DNA from: Elioraea sp.
Lineage (GTDB): Bacteria > Pseudomonadota > Alphaproteobacteria > Acetobacterales > Acetobacteraceae
DNA: 64,000 bases
NCBI RefSeq assembly: GCF_022842375.1
Contig: NZ_JALHPR010000002.1
Location: 62,001 to 126,000 of the forward strand
Direction: 5' to 3'
The notes under the pieces were generated by a model. That model had not been told where the DNA came from. It saw only the letters and a program-made list of their open reading frames with translations, and searched no databases. The position numbers were made by a program, and so were the translations under genes. This document shows positions 18,093 through 26,770 of the stretch, piece after piece; the stretch's first letter is position 1, and every line of letters starts with the position of its first letter.

Positions 18093-18452
18093 ATGCAGGG
18101 CGTACGGTTTGAGCCGACGGAGGAGCAGCGCCGCACCGTGCGTGCGATGAGCGGCTTCGGCATCCCCCAGGAGGACATCGCCACCTTCCTCGACATCGAG
18201 CCGAAGCCGCTGCGCAGGCATTTCCGGCGCGAACTCGATCGCGGCATGGTGGAGGCGACGGCGAAGGTGGCGCAGTCACTGTTCCAGATGGCGACATCCG
18301 GCAACAACGTCGCGGCCGCGATCTTCTGGATGAAGGCGCGCGCTGGCTGGCGGGAGAAGCAGGAGATCCGCGTCGGCCCGACCAACCTCGATGAGGTGAG
18401 CGACGAGGAGCTCCTCCAGGTGATCCAGTACGTCCGCGGCCTCCAGGCTTAG
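18093..18452 (+). CDS. Phage-like small DNA-binding protein (terminase-small-subunit-like)
   Basis: 119 residues with an AGGAGG ribosome site seven bases before the ATG. The N-terminal half reads FEPTEEQRRTVRAMSGFGIP and then EDIATFLDIEPKPLRRHFRREL, a helix-turn-helix of the kind used by phage packaging or gene-transfer-agent proteins. The second half, AAAIFWMKARAGWREKQEIR, is also common in proteins annotated near phage terminases. I cannot assign an exact function. It is followed by three more very short genes that overlap each other, all on the plus strand, which supports a phage-derived module. Confidence 0.65.
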   Translation: MQGVRFEPTEEQRRTVRAMSGFGIPQEDIATFLDIEPKPLRRHFRRELDRGMVEATAKVAQSLFQMATSGNNVAAAIFWMKARAGWREKQEIRVGPTNLDEVSDEELLQVIQYVRGLQA

Positions 18453-18671
18453 CTGCTGGTTCACCGCCGCCCTCTCCGCCCGATCAGCCCGCATCGCTCT
18501 CTCCGCCGTCTGCACGCCCAACACGTTGCTCTGTGCGCGGACGAAGTGAAGCGAAACCGAAAGCAATCCTGTTGCGAAGTTCGGCACCGGCCGATCATCA
18601 CATGATCACCGCTGCTGGCGTTCACCGCGCTCCGCACCGCCCGCGCCGGCACGCAGGACGGGGCATGGGTC

Positions 18672-18815
18672 ATGCGCCCCGAAGGCGGCGGGCCGACACT
18701 CGCCGAACGCCTCAGCGACGAACTCGACAGAGATCCCCTCGGCACCGCTCATGCCATTGGCCACCTCGTCGGCCACATCGCGCTGATCGTTCTGCTCCCC
18801 GCACGAGGGCCATGA
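18672..18815 (+). CDS. Hypothetical short protein in phage-like module
   Basis: A 47-residue frame beginning MRPEGGGPTLAERLSDELD and ending with a hydrophobic stretch (HLVGHIALIVLLPARGP). The sequence resembles coding DNA by its GC-rich third positions. In-frame sequence continues upstream to about 18609 without an ATG, so a longer protein with a rare start is possible. Its stop overlaps the next start by ATGA. No family is recognised. Confidence 0.4.
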   Translation: MRPEGGGPTLAERLSDELDRDPLGTAHAIGHLVGHIALIVLLPARGP

Positions 18816-18880
18816 ACGGCGGGCTCACCGCCATGCGCGCGGGCGATGCGATGCTGGTGCAGCGCGTCCCTGCTGGCTGA
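18812..18880 (+). CDS. Very short overlapping ORF (22 codons)
   Basis: Encodes MNGGLTAMRAGDAMLVQRVP plus two residues. It overlaps the preceding stop (ATGA) and the next start, so the three frames form a tight chain. It could be a real mini-gene or a frame-shifted part of a longer former gene. Support is only the overlap arrangement. Confidence 0.25.
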   Translation: MNGGLTAMRAGDAMLVQRVPAG

Positions 18881-19203
18881 TGGATGGCGCCCCGCTGGCA
18901 GCGGAAGCGGTTGCAGGCGATCCAGTCTGGGACGCTCTCTTTGCAGCTGGCGTGAGGCCCGAGCCTTACGCCGAGCCCGCCCCGCCGCCCGATGCCCTAG
19001 TGCCGCTCTCGGTGGTCGCGGAGCGACTGAAGGCCGCGGGCGTGTGGGAGGCGATCGTCGCGCTCGTGTTCGATCCCACCAACCGCTCCGCGCTCGCCGA
19101 CCTCATCATGGTGCAGCAAGGCATCGCGCCGAACGATCCCGTCGCGCGAGCGCTCATCAGCGCCGCGGGGGCGGACCCGGAGGTCGCGCTGCGGCCGCTG
19201 TGA
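18880..19203 (+). CDS. Hypothetical phage-associated protein, source of dispersed fragments
   Basis: 107 residues: an N-terminal MDGAPLAAEAVAGDPVWDAL helix, a proline-rich linker (PEPYAEPAPPPD), and a C-terminal helical part with VVAERLKAAGVWEAI and ALADLIMVQQGIAPNDPVAR. No catalytic or membrane motif is visible and I do not recognise the family. Pieces of the same sequence recur at 27507-27620, 32070-32143 and 52555-52605, each truncated or internally deleted. This is the only complete-looking copy in the window. Its start overlaps the preceding stop by one base. Confidence 0.55.
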   Translation: MDGAPLAAEAVAGDPVWDALFAAGVRPEPYAEPAPPPDALVPLSVVAERLKAAGVWEAIVALVFDPTNRSALADLIMVQQGIAPNDPVARALISAAGADPEVALRPL

Positions 19204-19225
19204 TTCCAATCGCATTGTCATCACC

Positions 19226-19320
19226 GGCTCGCGTGGAGTAGGCGGTCTTGGCCCCGATCTCCGTGATCCAGTCGCGCACCGCCCTGGCGATGAACACCGG
19301 ACCGTTGTCGGGTCGGCTAT
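19226..19320 (-). pseudogene. IS3-family transposase remnant (integrase core)
   Basis: The minus strand reads DNGPVFIARAVRDWITEIGA and then KTAYSTRA. This matches the second catalytic Asp region of IS3-type OrfB transposases, usually (R)SDNGPEFxAxxVRxW followed by GxKTAY. No other part of the transposase is present nearby and there are no terminal repeats, so it is an old fragment. Confidence 0.65.
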
Positions 19321-19571
19321 CGGCGGCTCGCACCCTCGCCGAGCGATGCCGCCACCCGATCCCGCAGATCTCTCGACAGCGCTCGCGTTGGGCTGCTTAC
19401 CTCCACCCAGCCAGGAGCTTGAGCCAGAGATCAGCACGCGCTGGAATCCAAAAAGCCATTCCGTCTATGGCAATCGCACTCTAACGGGCACGTTGACGAA
19501 GCCCTGGGCGAGGCGTCTCGACGCAGCCCGGCGGTCTGGCCCACACAGCCGGAACCATTGTCGGTTGAGTA
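19321..19571. other. Non-coding scar sequence
   Basis: Between the IS3 remnant and the AraC gene I see no supported gene. Base composition is more even than in the flanking genes, consistent with decayed mobile DNA. Confidence 0.4.
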
Positions 19572-20642
19572 TCAGTCTCCCGCGCCCGCCAGGGCCTCTG
19601 AGCCCTCGCGTCGTGACGCAGCGCTTCGCCGACCCTGCCTGGGAGGAACGCCGAACTCAGCGCGGTATGCTGTCGAGAAATGCTGACTCGACCCGAAGCC
19701 GCAGGCGAAGGCGATCTCCGTCACGCTGCGAGCCTGGTCTTCGCGGATCAGCAGCGCCGCCTTGTTCAGCCGCAGCCGCCGCAGGTGCTGCGCCGGCGTC
19801 GCGTTGGTGATCAGGCGGCAGTAATGCGCAAAGCGCGTGCGCGACAGCCCACATTCGCGCGCCATGTCCTCGAGCCGCCAGGGCTGCTCCAGCGCCAGCG
19901 GCAGCCGCGAGAGGAACAGGTCCACGGTCCGCCGCGTCGTCGCCGCGTCCGCGTCGAGCGGCGGCGGGGCGGCGTCCAGCGCGTCGAGCAGGGCAAGCAA
20001 CATCGCGTTGCCCGCCACCATCATCCGCGCCTCGCCGTTCTCGGGCGTCTGTCGTTCCAGCACGGCGCGGATGCCGAGGAAGGCCTGGGCAAGCGCCGGC
20101 GAGGCGCGCAGCACCGAACGATCGTTCAATGCCAGGTAGTCGTGCAGCCGCTGCACGTCGGCGTCAGACCAGAGCAACCACCGCGGCCAGCGCCAGCGGT
20201 CCGTCGGCCGTCGCATGTTCACGTCGAGCAGCATCCAGACGAGCTGGTTGGCATCGACATGCGGCGTGCCGATCGCGTGCAGTTGCCATGGACGGATGAT
20301 GAACACGTCGCCGGCCGAGAGCTGGTGCGTCACCCCATCGACCTCGAGCGAGAGCGTGCCGCGCGCGAGATAGGCGAACTTGATGCCCTCGTTGCAGTGC
20401 CGCGCCAGACCCCAGCGCTGCGGCGACCGCGCATCCCAGAACCCGATGGTGCACACGCCCGGCAGCCGCCCGTCGAGAGGCCGGCCGGGATAACTCCCCC
20501 GCGTCCAGGCCACGAGCCGCGTTTCCCCCCGTGCCGCCGCCTCCTGCAGGGCGCGGCAATTGTCGGCATAGAGCATGGACCCCGGCTGGCGGAACACCGC
20601 TGGGCGAACCCGCTCCGTCCGCGTTTCGCGCTTCCCAGGCAT
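19572..20642 (-). CDS. AraC family transcriptional regulator
   Basis: 356 residues. An N-terminal cupin-like sensor includes GIKFAYLARGTLSLEVDG and GDVFIIRPWQLHAIG. The C-terminal double helix-turn-helix (about residues 235-335) has MARECGLSRTRFAHYCRLI and SVTEIAFACGFGSSQHFSTA, the standard AraC pattern, although the final YR/PxxYR element is altered to FGVPPRQGRR. It is divergent from a TRAP transporter operon with two epimerases and an oxidoreductase, and probably activates it in response to a sugar-like ligand. The shared gap is 147 bases. Confidence 0.87.
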   Translation of the reverse strand: MPGKRETRTERVRPAVFRQPGSMLYADNCRALQEAAARGETRLVAWTRGSYPGRPLDGRLPGVCTIGFWDARSPQRWGLARHCNEGIKFAYLARGTLSLEVDGVTHQLSAGDVFIIRPWQLHAIGTPHVDANQLVWMLLDVNMRRPTDRWRWPRWLLWSDADVQRLHDYLALNDRSVLRASPALAQAFLGIRAVLERQTPENGEARMMVAGNAMLLALLDALDAAPPPLDADAATTRRTVDLFLSRLPLALEQPWRLEDMARECGLSRTRFAHYCRLITNATPAQHLRRLRLNKAALLIREDQARSVTEIAFACGFGSSQHFSTAYRAEFGVPPRQGRRSAASRREGSEALAGAGD

Positions 20643-20789
20643 CGCGTTCCCCCGTTCACACCGGCATCACAGCCAGATGGCCCGACTTAAGGAATTTACC
20701 AGTGGCAGGCCATGCAAGCCAAACCCGAGTGCCTCGGGCAAGAGGCTGCAAGCAACGCCGAACGGCCTGCTCCAAGGGAGGAAACACGC

Positions 20790-21761
20790 ATGAAGACCGT
20801 CGCTTTCGCCGCCGCGATGCTGTGCGCGGTCGCGGCCACGCCCATGACGGCCACGGCACAGCAGACGCTGCGGCTCGGCCACAACATCTCGACCTCGTCG
20901 CCCTACCACCTCGCCGCCGAGCGTTTCGCGCGGCTGGTCCAGGAGCGCACCGAGGGACGCGTGCGTGTGCAGGTCTTCCCCGCCGGCGCACTTGGCAACG
21001 AGCGCGACATGATCGAGGGCGCCCAGCTCGGCACCATCGACATGGTCGTCACCTCCTCTGCCGCCGCGGGCCCGTTCGTGCCGGCGCTGCGCATCCTCGA
21101 CGCGCCGTTCCTGTTCCGTGACCCAACCCATGCCCGCGGCGTGCTCGATGGCGCGCTCGGCGCAGAGCTGCTGGCCGCGATGCCGGCGCGGAACCTGATC
21201 GGGCTCGCCTGGGGCGACATCGGCTTCCGCCACATCTCGGCCAACAAGCCCATCCGTACCCTCGATGACGTGCGCGGCCTGAAGCTGCGCGCGCAGAACA
21301 ACCCGATCCACCTCGCCGCCTTTCGCGCGCTCGGCATGCAGCCGACGGTGATCGGCTTCAACGAGCTCTATGCCGCGCTGCAGACCGGCGTGGTCGATGC
21401 CAACGAGCAGCCGATCTCGATCCACGTCGCGAGCCGCTTCTACGAGGTGCAGCGCCACCTGACGCTGACCGGGCACCTGGTGGCCTCCGCCCTGTTCGTT
21501 GCCTCTCCGTCAACGTTCAACCGCCTGCCCGCGGCCACGCAGGAGATCCTGCGGGTAGCGGCGCGTGAGTCCACGCCAGTGATGCGCCGCGCGGCCGACG
21601 AGCAGGACGCTGCCGGCCTCGGCACACTGCGCGAGCGTGGCATGACCATCCAGGACAGCTTCGACCGCGAGGGCTTCCTGCGCGCGCTGCAGCCCGCCTT
21701 CGCCGAGTTCGGCCGCGAGCTCGGCGAGGCGAACATCCGCCGGATCCAGGACGCCCGCTGA
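20790..21761 (+). CDS. TRAP transporter substrate-binding protein (DctP type)
   Basis: 323 residues from the ATG with a GGGAGG site just upstream; an earlier in-frame ATG at 20712 lacks one and would bury the signal peptide. Residues 1-25 are a Sec signal ending TATAQQ. The mature part begins LRLGHNISTSSPYHLAAERF and contains VFPAGALGNERDMIEG, GLKLRAQNNPIHLAAFRALG (with the conserved Arg) and ELYAALQTGVVDANEQP. These are standard for sugar-acid or dicarboxylate TRAP receptors. It heads an operon of six genes on the plus strand. Confidence 0.92.
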   Translation: MKTVAFAAAMLCAVAATPMTATAQQTLRLGHNISTSSPYHLAAERFARLVQERTEGRVRVQVFPAGALGNERDMIEGAQLGTIDMVVTSSAAAGPFVPALRILDAPFLFRDPTHARGVLDGALGAELLAAMPARNLIGLAWGDIGFRHISANKPIRTLDDVRGLKLRAQNNPIHLAAFRALGMQPTVIGFNELYAALQTGVVDANEQPISIHVASRFYEVQRHLTLTGHLVASALFVASPSTFNRLPAATQEILRVAARESTPVMRRAADEQDAAGLGTLRERGMTIQDSFDREGFLRALQPAFAEFGRELGEANIRRIQDAR

Positions 21762-21780
21762 TGATCGGGGAAGGGCGCTG

Positions 21781-22281
21781 ATGCAGGGGCTGCGCCGGGC
21801 CGTACTGGCGATCGACCGTGTGACCACCACGGTCGTGACCTGGGCGGCCTGCGCGGCCCTCGCACTCGCCGCCGCCATGGCCTTCGGCCAGGTCGTCATG
21901 CGCTATGTCGTCCGCCAGCCGGTTGCCTGGTCGGAGCCGGTGGTGCAGATGGCGGTGATCTGGATGGTCTATCTCGGCGCGGCGGTAACGTTCCGCACGG
22001 GCGCGCTGGTCGCGATCGACCTGCTGCTGACACGGCTCACCGGGCACTGGCAGCGTGGCCTTGCCTGGGTCATCACCGCCGCGTCCCTCCTGCTGCTCGC
22101 CCACATGGGCTGGTATGGCTGGGAGATGGTTGAGCGGGCGCAGTTCAACGTCAACCCCACGCTCGGCGTCTCGATGTCCTGGGGCTTCGCGGCGATCCCG
22201 GTGGGCGCTGTCTTCGCGATCATCGCCGTGGTCGCGCACGCGCTCGACCCCCCTCCGCGGGACATCGACGGGGCATCCTGA
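21781..22281 (+). CDS. TRAP transporter small permease (DctQ type)
   Basis: 166 residues with four membrane segments. VMRYVVRQPVAWSEPVVQMA near residue 40 is the typical post-helix polar segment, and GAAVTFRTGALVAIDLLLTRL follows. It lies 19 bases after the binding protein and six bases before the large permease. It links receptor and channel in the tripartite importer. Confidence 0.9.
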   Translation: MQGLRRAVLAIDRVTTTVVTWAACAALALAAAMAFGQVVMRYVVRQPVAWSEPVVQMAVIWMVYLGAAVTFRTGALVAIDLLLTRLTGHWQRGLAWVITAASLLLLAHMGWYGWEMVERAQFNVNPTLGVSMSWGFAAIPVGAVFAIIAVVAHALDPPPRDIDGAS

Positions 22282-22287
22282 CCGGGC

Positions 22288-23568
22288 ATGTTGACCCAAT
22301 CGCTTCTCGTCGTGATGTGCACGCTGTTCCTGCTCGGCGTGCCGATCGCCGTGTCGATCGGGCTTGCGGCCATCTTCGGCATCCAGGTGCTGGGCGCGAT
22401 CAACCCCGTGATCATCGGCCAGCAGCTCTACGTGGTGCTGGACAAGTTCCCCCTCGTCGCCATCCCGTTCTTCATCCTGGCCGGCAACCTGATGGACACA
22501 GGCGGCATCTCGCGCCGGCTGATCGACGTCGCGCGCGCCATGGTCGGCAGGACGCAGGGCGGGCTTGCGGCCACCTGCGTGGTCGCCTGCATGATCTTCG
22601 CCGCCGTCTCCGGCTCCTCCACCGCCACCACCTTCGCGATCGGCGCGATCATGATCCCCGCGCTCGAACGGGCGGGGTACCCGAAGCCCTGGGCGGCCGC
22701 ATTGCAGGCCACGTCGGCCGAGCTCGGCGTCATCATCCCGCCCTCGATCCCGCTGATCCTGTTCGGCGTGGCGGCGGATGTCTCGATCGGCGAGCTGTTC
22801 ATCGCGGGGTTCGGGCCCGGGCTGCTGATCGGGTTCGTGCTGATCGGCTACGTGCTGGTCTGGGCGCGGCTCACCGGACACGGCAAGGCGGATGCGCTCG
22901 AGGGCGTCTCGCCGCTGCCGGCCTTCCGCCGCGCCACCTTCGCGCTGCTCATGCCCGTGGTGGTGCTGGGCGGCATCTATGGCGGCGTGTTCACCCCGAC
23001 GGAGGCCTCGGCCATCGCGGTCGTCTATGCCCTGGCGATCGGGATGTTCGTGCATCGCGAGCTCGGCTGGCGTGACCTCGGGCCGGTGCTGCGGAAGTCT
23101 GTCATCTCCTCGGTCGTGATCCTGTTCATCATCGCCTGGGCCGGGCTGTTCGCCTTCATCATCAACCGCGAGGGCGTGCCGGCGGCGATCGGTGCGTGGA
23201 TGCTCACGGTCATCGACAGCCCCGTCACCTTCCTGCTCGTGGTGAACCTTGTCCTGTTCGTCATCGGCATGTTCATCGAGGGCTCGGCGGCGATCATCGT
23301 GCTCGCGCCGATCCTCGTGCCCGTCGCCATCCGCTACGGCATCGATCCGGTGCATTTCGGCATCGTCATGGTGGTGAACCTCGCGATCGGCTTCATCACG
23401 CCTCCCTTCGGCGTCAACCTGTTCGCCGCCTGCGCGGTCGCGCGCATCCCGCTCCAGCGCATCGTGAAGCCGATCGTCGCGTTCATCGGCGTCGTCCTCG
23501 CCTGCCTTCTGCTGATCACCTACATCCCACCGATCCCACTCGCGCTGCGGGACTGGGTCTATCGCTGA
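22288..23568 (+). CDS. TRAP transporter large permease (DctM type)
   Basis: 426 residues, twelve predicted membrane spans. Landmarks are FPLVAIPFFILAGNLMDTGGI near residue 52, SGSSTATTFAIGAIMIP near 108 and ELGVIIPPSIPLILFGVAADVSIGELF near 145. GGVFTPTEASAIAVVYAL comes later, with FITPPFGVNLFAACAVA near the end. It is the sodium-coupled channel of the AraC-linked importer. The next gene begins seven bases after its stop. Confidence 0.93.
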   Translation: MLTQSLLVVMCTLFLLGVPIAVSIGLAAIFGIQVLGAINPVIIGQQLYVVLDKFPLVAIPFFILAGNLMDTGGISRRLIDVARAMVGRTQGGLAATCVVACMIFAAVSGSSTATTFAIGAIMIPALERAGYPKPWAAALQATSAELGVIIPPSIPLILFGVAADVSIGELFIAGFGPGLLIGFVLIGYVLVWARLTGHGKADALEGVSPLPAFRRATFALLMPVVVLGGIYGGVFTPTEASAIAVVYALAIGMFVHRELGWRDLGPVLRKSVISSVVILFIIAWAGLFAFIINREGVPAAIGAWMLTVIDSPVTFLLVVNLVLFVIGMFIEGSAAIIVLAPILVPVAIRYGIDPVHFGIVMVVNLAIGFITPPFGVNLFAACAVARIPLQRIVKPIVAFIGVVLACLLLITYIPPIPLALRDWVYR

Positions 23569-23575
23569 GGCCACG

Positions 23576-24421
23576 ATGCGCTACGGCATGAACCTCCTGC
23601 TCTGGACCACGGACGTGACCGACGCCCACTGGCCGCTGCTCGAGCGGCTGAAGGCCATCGGCTACGACCTTGTCGAGGTCCCGGTGTTCGAGACGGGCGA
23701 CGTGGCCGCCTATGCGCGGCTGGGCGCGCGGCTGCGCGGGCTCGGACTCGCGCCGCACGCGGTCACCGCCCTCGGGGCGGAGGCGAACATCGCGTCGGAT
23801 GACGCCACCATCCGCGCCAGCGGCGAGGCGAGGCTGCGCGCCATCGTCGACTGCGCCGCAGCCCTCGGCGCGCCGACACTCTCGGGGCCGATCCACTCAG
23901 CACTCGGCGTGTTCACGGGGCAAGGCCCGCGGGCGGACGAGATCGCGCGCAGCACCGAGATCCTCGGGCGGATCGCCGCGCACGCGCGCCCCGCCGGCAT
24001 GCGGTTGGCCATCGAGCCGCTGAACCGCTTCGAGTGCTACCTGCTGAACGACCTCGCCTCCGCCGCCGCCTTCGCAGAGGCCGTCGCACCCGATGCCGGC
24101 GTGCTCTACGACACGTTCCATGCCCATATCGAGGAGAAGGACGTTGCCGCCGCCATCGCGGCCAATGCCGATCGCATCGCGCTGGTGCATGTGTCGGAGA
24201 ATGATCGTTCCACCCCCGGCCGCGGCCAGGTGCGCTGGCGGGAGAACTTCACGGCTCTCAAGGCGGCAGGCTATGACGGGCCGCTGATCGTCGAAGCGTT
24301 CGGCCTTGCCCTGCCCGCGCTCTCGGCCGCGACCCGGATCTGGCGGCGCATGTTCGATGACGAGTTCGCCCTCGCGGAAGAATCGCTCGCCTTCATGAAG
24401 CAGCAGTGGGAGGTTGCATGA
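23576..24421 (+). CDS. Sugar epimerase, D-tagatose/D-allulose 3-epimerase-like TIM barrel
   Basis: 281 residues, xylose isomerase-like TIM barrel. The four metal ligands expected for ketohexose 3-epimerases are all visible: Glu in LAIEPLNRFECYLLND, Asp in VLYDTFHAHIEE, His in ALVHVSENDRSTPGRG and Glu in LIVEAFG. The FHxHIEExD stretch and the HVSENDRxxPGxG stretch are characteristic of the tagatose/allulose 3-epimerase branch. It should interconvert ketose C3 epimers in the cytosol. Its stop overlaps the start of the next TIM-barrel gene (ATGA). The natural substrate is inferred from family only. Confidence 0.82.
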   Translation: MRYGMNLLLWTTDVTDAHWPLLERLKAIGYDLVEVPVFETGDVAAYARLGARLRGLGLAPHAVTALGAEANIASDDATIRASGEARLRAIVDCAAALGAPTLSGPIHSALGVFTGQGPRADEIARSTEILGRIAAHARPAGMRLAIEPLNRFECYLLNDLASAAAFAEAVAPDAGVLYDTFHAHIEEKDVAAAIAANADRIALVHVSENDRSTPGRGQVRWRENFTALKAAGYDGPLIVEAFGLALPALSAATRIWRRMFDDEFALAEESLAFMKQQWEVA

Positions 24422-25476
24422 TGCGTACGCTCAAGGGACCGGCGATCTTTCTCGCCCAGTTCGCCGGCGACGATCCGCCCTTCGACACGCTGGATGGGAT
24501 CGCCGCCTGGGCCGCCTCTCTCGGCTTCAAGGGCGTTCAGATCCCGTCATGGGACGCGCGGTTCATCGACCTTGCGAAGGCCGCCGAGAGCCGTGCCTAT
24601 GCCGAGGAGGTCCAGGGGCGGCTCGCCGCGCACGGCCTCGCGGTGACGGAGCTCTCGACGCATCTGCAAGGCCAACTCATCGCCGTCCACCCGGCCTATG
24701 ACATCGCCTTCGACGGCTTCGCGCCCGAGGAGGTACGCGGCAGGCCGGCCGCGCGGCAGGCCTGGGCGGTGGAGCAGCTGCGCCTCGCGGCGCGCGCCTC
24801 GCGCAATCTCGGCCTCGACGCGCACGCCACCTTCTCGGGCGCTCTCGCCTGGCCCTTCGTCTATCCCTGGCCGCAGCGCCCGGCCGGCCTTGTGGAGACC
24901 GCCTTCGCCGAGCTCGCCCGCCGCTGGCGGCCGATCCTCGATGCGTTCGACGCAGCTGGCGTCGACCTCTGCTACGAGATCCACCCTGGGGAGGACCTGC
25001 ATGACGGGGCGAGCTTCGAGAGGTTCCTCGATGCGGTGGGCAACCACCCGCGCTGCAACATCCTGTACGACCCCAGCCACCTCGTGCTGCAGCAGCTCGA
25101 CCACCTCGCCTTCCTCGACATCTATCATTCGCGCATCCGGGCGTTCCATGTGAAGGACGCGGAGTTCCTCCCGAATGGCCGCGTCGGCGTCTACGGCGGC
25201 TACCTGCCATGGATCGATCGCGCAGGCCGCTTCCGCTCACTGGGTGACGGGCAGGTGGATTTCCGTGGCGTGTTCTCGAAGCTTGCGCAGTATGGGTTCC
25301 CGGGCTGGGCCGTGCTGGAGTGGGAGTGCTGCCTGAAGCACCCCGAGGACGGCGCGCGGGAAGGGGCGGCGTTCATCGCCGAGCACATCATCCGCGTGAC
25401 CGAGAGGGCCTTCGACGATTTCGCCGCCGCCGGCATGGACGAGGCCGCGAACCGCCGCCTGCTCGGGATCGGCTGA
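24418..25476 (+). CDS. Sugar phosphate isomerase/epimerase family (IolE/IolI-like TIM barrel)
   Basis: 352 residues starting at the ATGA overlap. The barrel carries CYEIHPGEDLHDGASFERFL (metal Glu), ILYDPSHLVLQQLD (metal Asp/His), FHVKDAEFLPNGRVGVYGGY (metal His) and AVLEWECCLKHPEDGAREGA (metal Glu). This pattern, with a long KDAEF loop, is that of a larger sub-family found beside Gfo/Idh oxidoreductases in inositol and rare-sugar operons. It probably isomerises the keto product of the oxidoreductase encoded next. Substrate unknown. Confidence 0.82.
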   Translation: MMRTLKGPAIFLAQFAGDDPPFDTLDGIAAWAASLGFKGVQIPSWDARFIDLAKAAESRAYAEEVQGRLAAHGLAVTELSTHLQGQLIAVHPAYDIAFDGFAPEEVRGRPAARQAWAVEQLRLAARASRNLGLDAHATFSGALAWPFVYPWPQRPAGLVETAFAELARRWRPILDAFDAAGVDLCYEIHPGEDLHDGASFERFLDAVGNHPRCNILYDPSHLVLQQLDHLAFLDIYHSRIRAFHVKDAEFLPNGRVGVYGGYLPWIDRAGRFRSLGDGQVDFRGVFSKLAQYGFPGWAVLEWECCLKHPEDGAREGAAFIAEHIIRVTERAFDDFAAAGMDEAANRRLLGIG

Positions 25477-25477
25477 G

Positions 25478-26665
25478 ATGTCTGTGCAGCAGTGTTTCGC
25501 CGGCGTCTCCCGGCGCCTGCGCCTCGGCATGGTCGGCGGTGGCGAGGGCGCATTCATCGGAGCAGTGCACCGGCTGGCCGCACGGCTCGATGACCGGTGG
25601 GAGCTGGTTGCCGGCGCCTTCTCCCGCGATGCGGACCGCGGCCGGCGGTCCGCCGCCGCGCTGCATGTCGCGCCAGACCGGGCTTATGCTGATGCGGAGT
25701 TGATGGCGCGCGCCGAGGCAGCGCGTGACGATGGCATCGACGCGGTCGCGATCGTCACGCCGAACGCCAGCCACCACGCGATCGCGCGGGCCTTCCTTGA
25801 TGCCGGCATCCACGTCATCTGCGACAAACCGATGACGACGACGATGGATCATGCGCACAACCTCGTACGCGCCGTGGCTGCGAGTGGGCGCATCTTCGCG
25901 CTGACGCACAACTACACGGGCTATCCCATGGTGCGCCAGGCGCGCGCGATGGTGGCTGACGGTGCGATCGGCGCGGTGCGCGTGGTGCAGGTCGAGTATC
26001 CACAGGACTGGCTCACGACCCCGATCGAGGAGACCGGGCAGAAGCAGGCTGCCTGGCGGCTCGACCCAGCGCAGGCGGGACCAGCGGGGTCGCTCGGCGA
26101 TCTCGGGACGCATGCGCACAACATCGCCGAGTTCGTAACGGGCCTTGCGGTGGAGAGTGTCGCGGCCCAGCTCACCGCCTTCGTGCCGGGCCGGCGCGTC
26201 GATGACGATGCGCAGGTGCTGCTGCGCTTCGGCGGCGGTGCGCGCGGGATGCTGTGGGCGTCACAGATCGTGCCAGGCAACGCGAACGCGCTTCGGCTCC
26301 GCGTCTATGGCGAGACGGGTGGGCTCGACTGGGCGCAGGAACAGCCGAACGAGCTTCGCTTCACCAGGCTTGGCGAGGCGCCGCGGATCCTGGCCCGCGG
26401 TGCAGGTGGGCTCAGCCCCGCCGCGGCGCATGCCACGCGCATCCCCGTCGGCCACCCGGAGGGCTACATCGAGGCCTTCGCGCAACTCTACCGTGACATC
26501 GCCGACCAGATCACGGCGCGGATCAACGGCAGCGCTCCCGATCCGGCAACGTTGCTGGTGCCAGGCGTCACCGATGGGGCACGCGGCGTCGCCTTCGTCA
26601 CCGCCGCGGTGGCGAGCAGCGGGGCCGACGGTGCGTGGACGCAGCTCCCGCCCGTGCTTGGCTGA
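25478..26665 (+). CDS. Gfo/Idh/MocA family oxidoreductase
   Basis: 395 residues. The N-terminal Rossmann domain has LGMVGGGEGAFIGAVHRLAA near residue 18 (NAD(P) binding) and DAVAIVTPNASHHAIARAFL. The catalytic Lys follows in HVICDKPMTTTMDHA. The C-terminal domain contains GSLGDLGTHAHNIAEFVTGL, where the GxHxxH-like His residues lie. Such enzymes oxidise sugars or inositols at one hydroxyl. It starts one base after the preceding stop and ends the operon. A fragment of a related gene lies at 17905-18025 on the other strand. Confidence 0.9.
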   Translation: MSVQQCFAGVSRRLRLGMVGGGEGAFIGAVHRLAARLDDRWELVAGAFSRDADRGRRSAAALHVAPDRAYADAELMARAEAARDDGIDAVAIVTPNASHHAIARAFLDAGIHVICDKPMTTTMDHAHNLVRAVAASGRIFALTHNYTGYPMVRQARAMVADGAIGAVRVVQVEYPQDWLTTPIEETGQKQAAWRLDPAQAGPAGSLGDLGTHAHNIAEFVTGLAVESVAAQLTAFVPGRRVDDDAQVLLRFGGGARGMLWASQIVPGNANALRLRVYGETGGLDWAQEQPNELRFTRLGEAPRILARGAGGLSPAAAHATRIPVGHPEGYIEAFAQLYRDIADQITARINGSAPDPATLLVPGVTDGARGVAFVTAAVASSGADGAWTQLPPVLG

Positions 26666-26770
26666 TGCCCGAACGCGGATCAGTCGCGGATCACCAGCCG
26701 CGCCCTTCCCTTCAGCAGAAGCCCGCGTATTCGATGACGACAGATTACCCCGACGGCGAAGGACGAGCGC

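Noticed and set aside
21517-23574. Long minus-strand open frame (685 codons) opposite TRAP permeases
   Set aside because: Low-complexity Asp/Arg/His-rich translation, and both TRAP permease genes are clear on the other strand.
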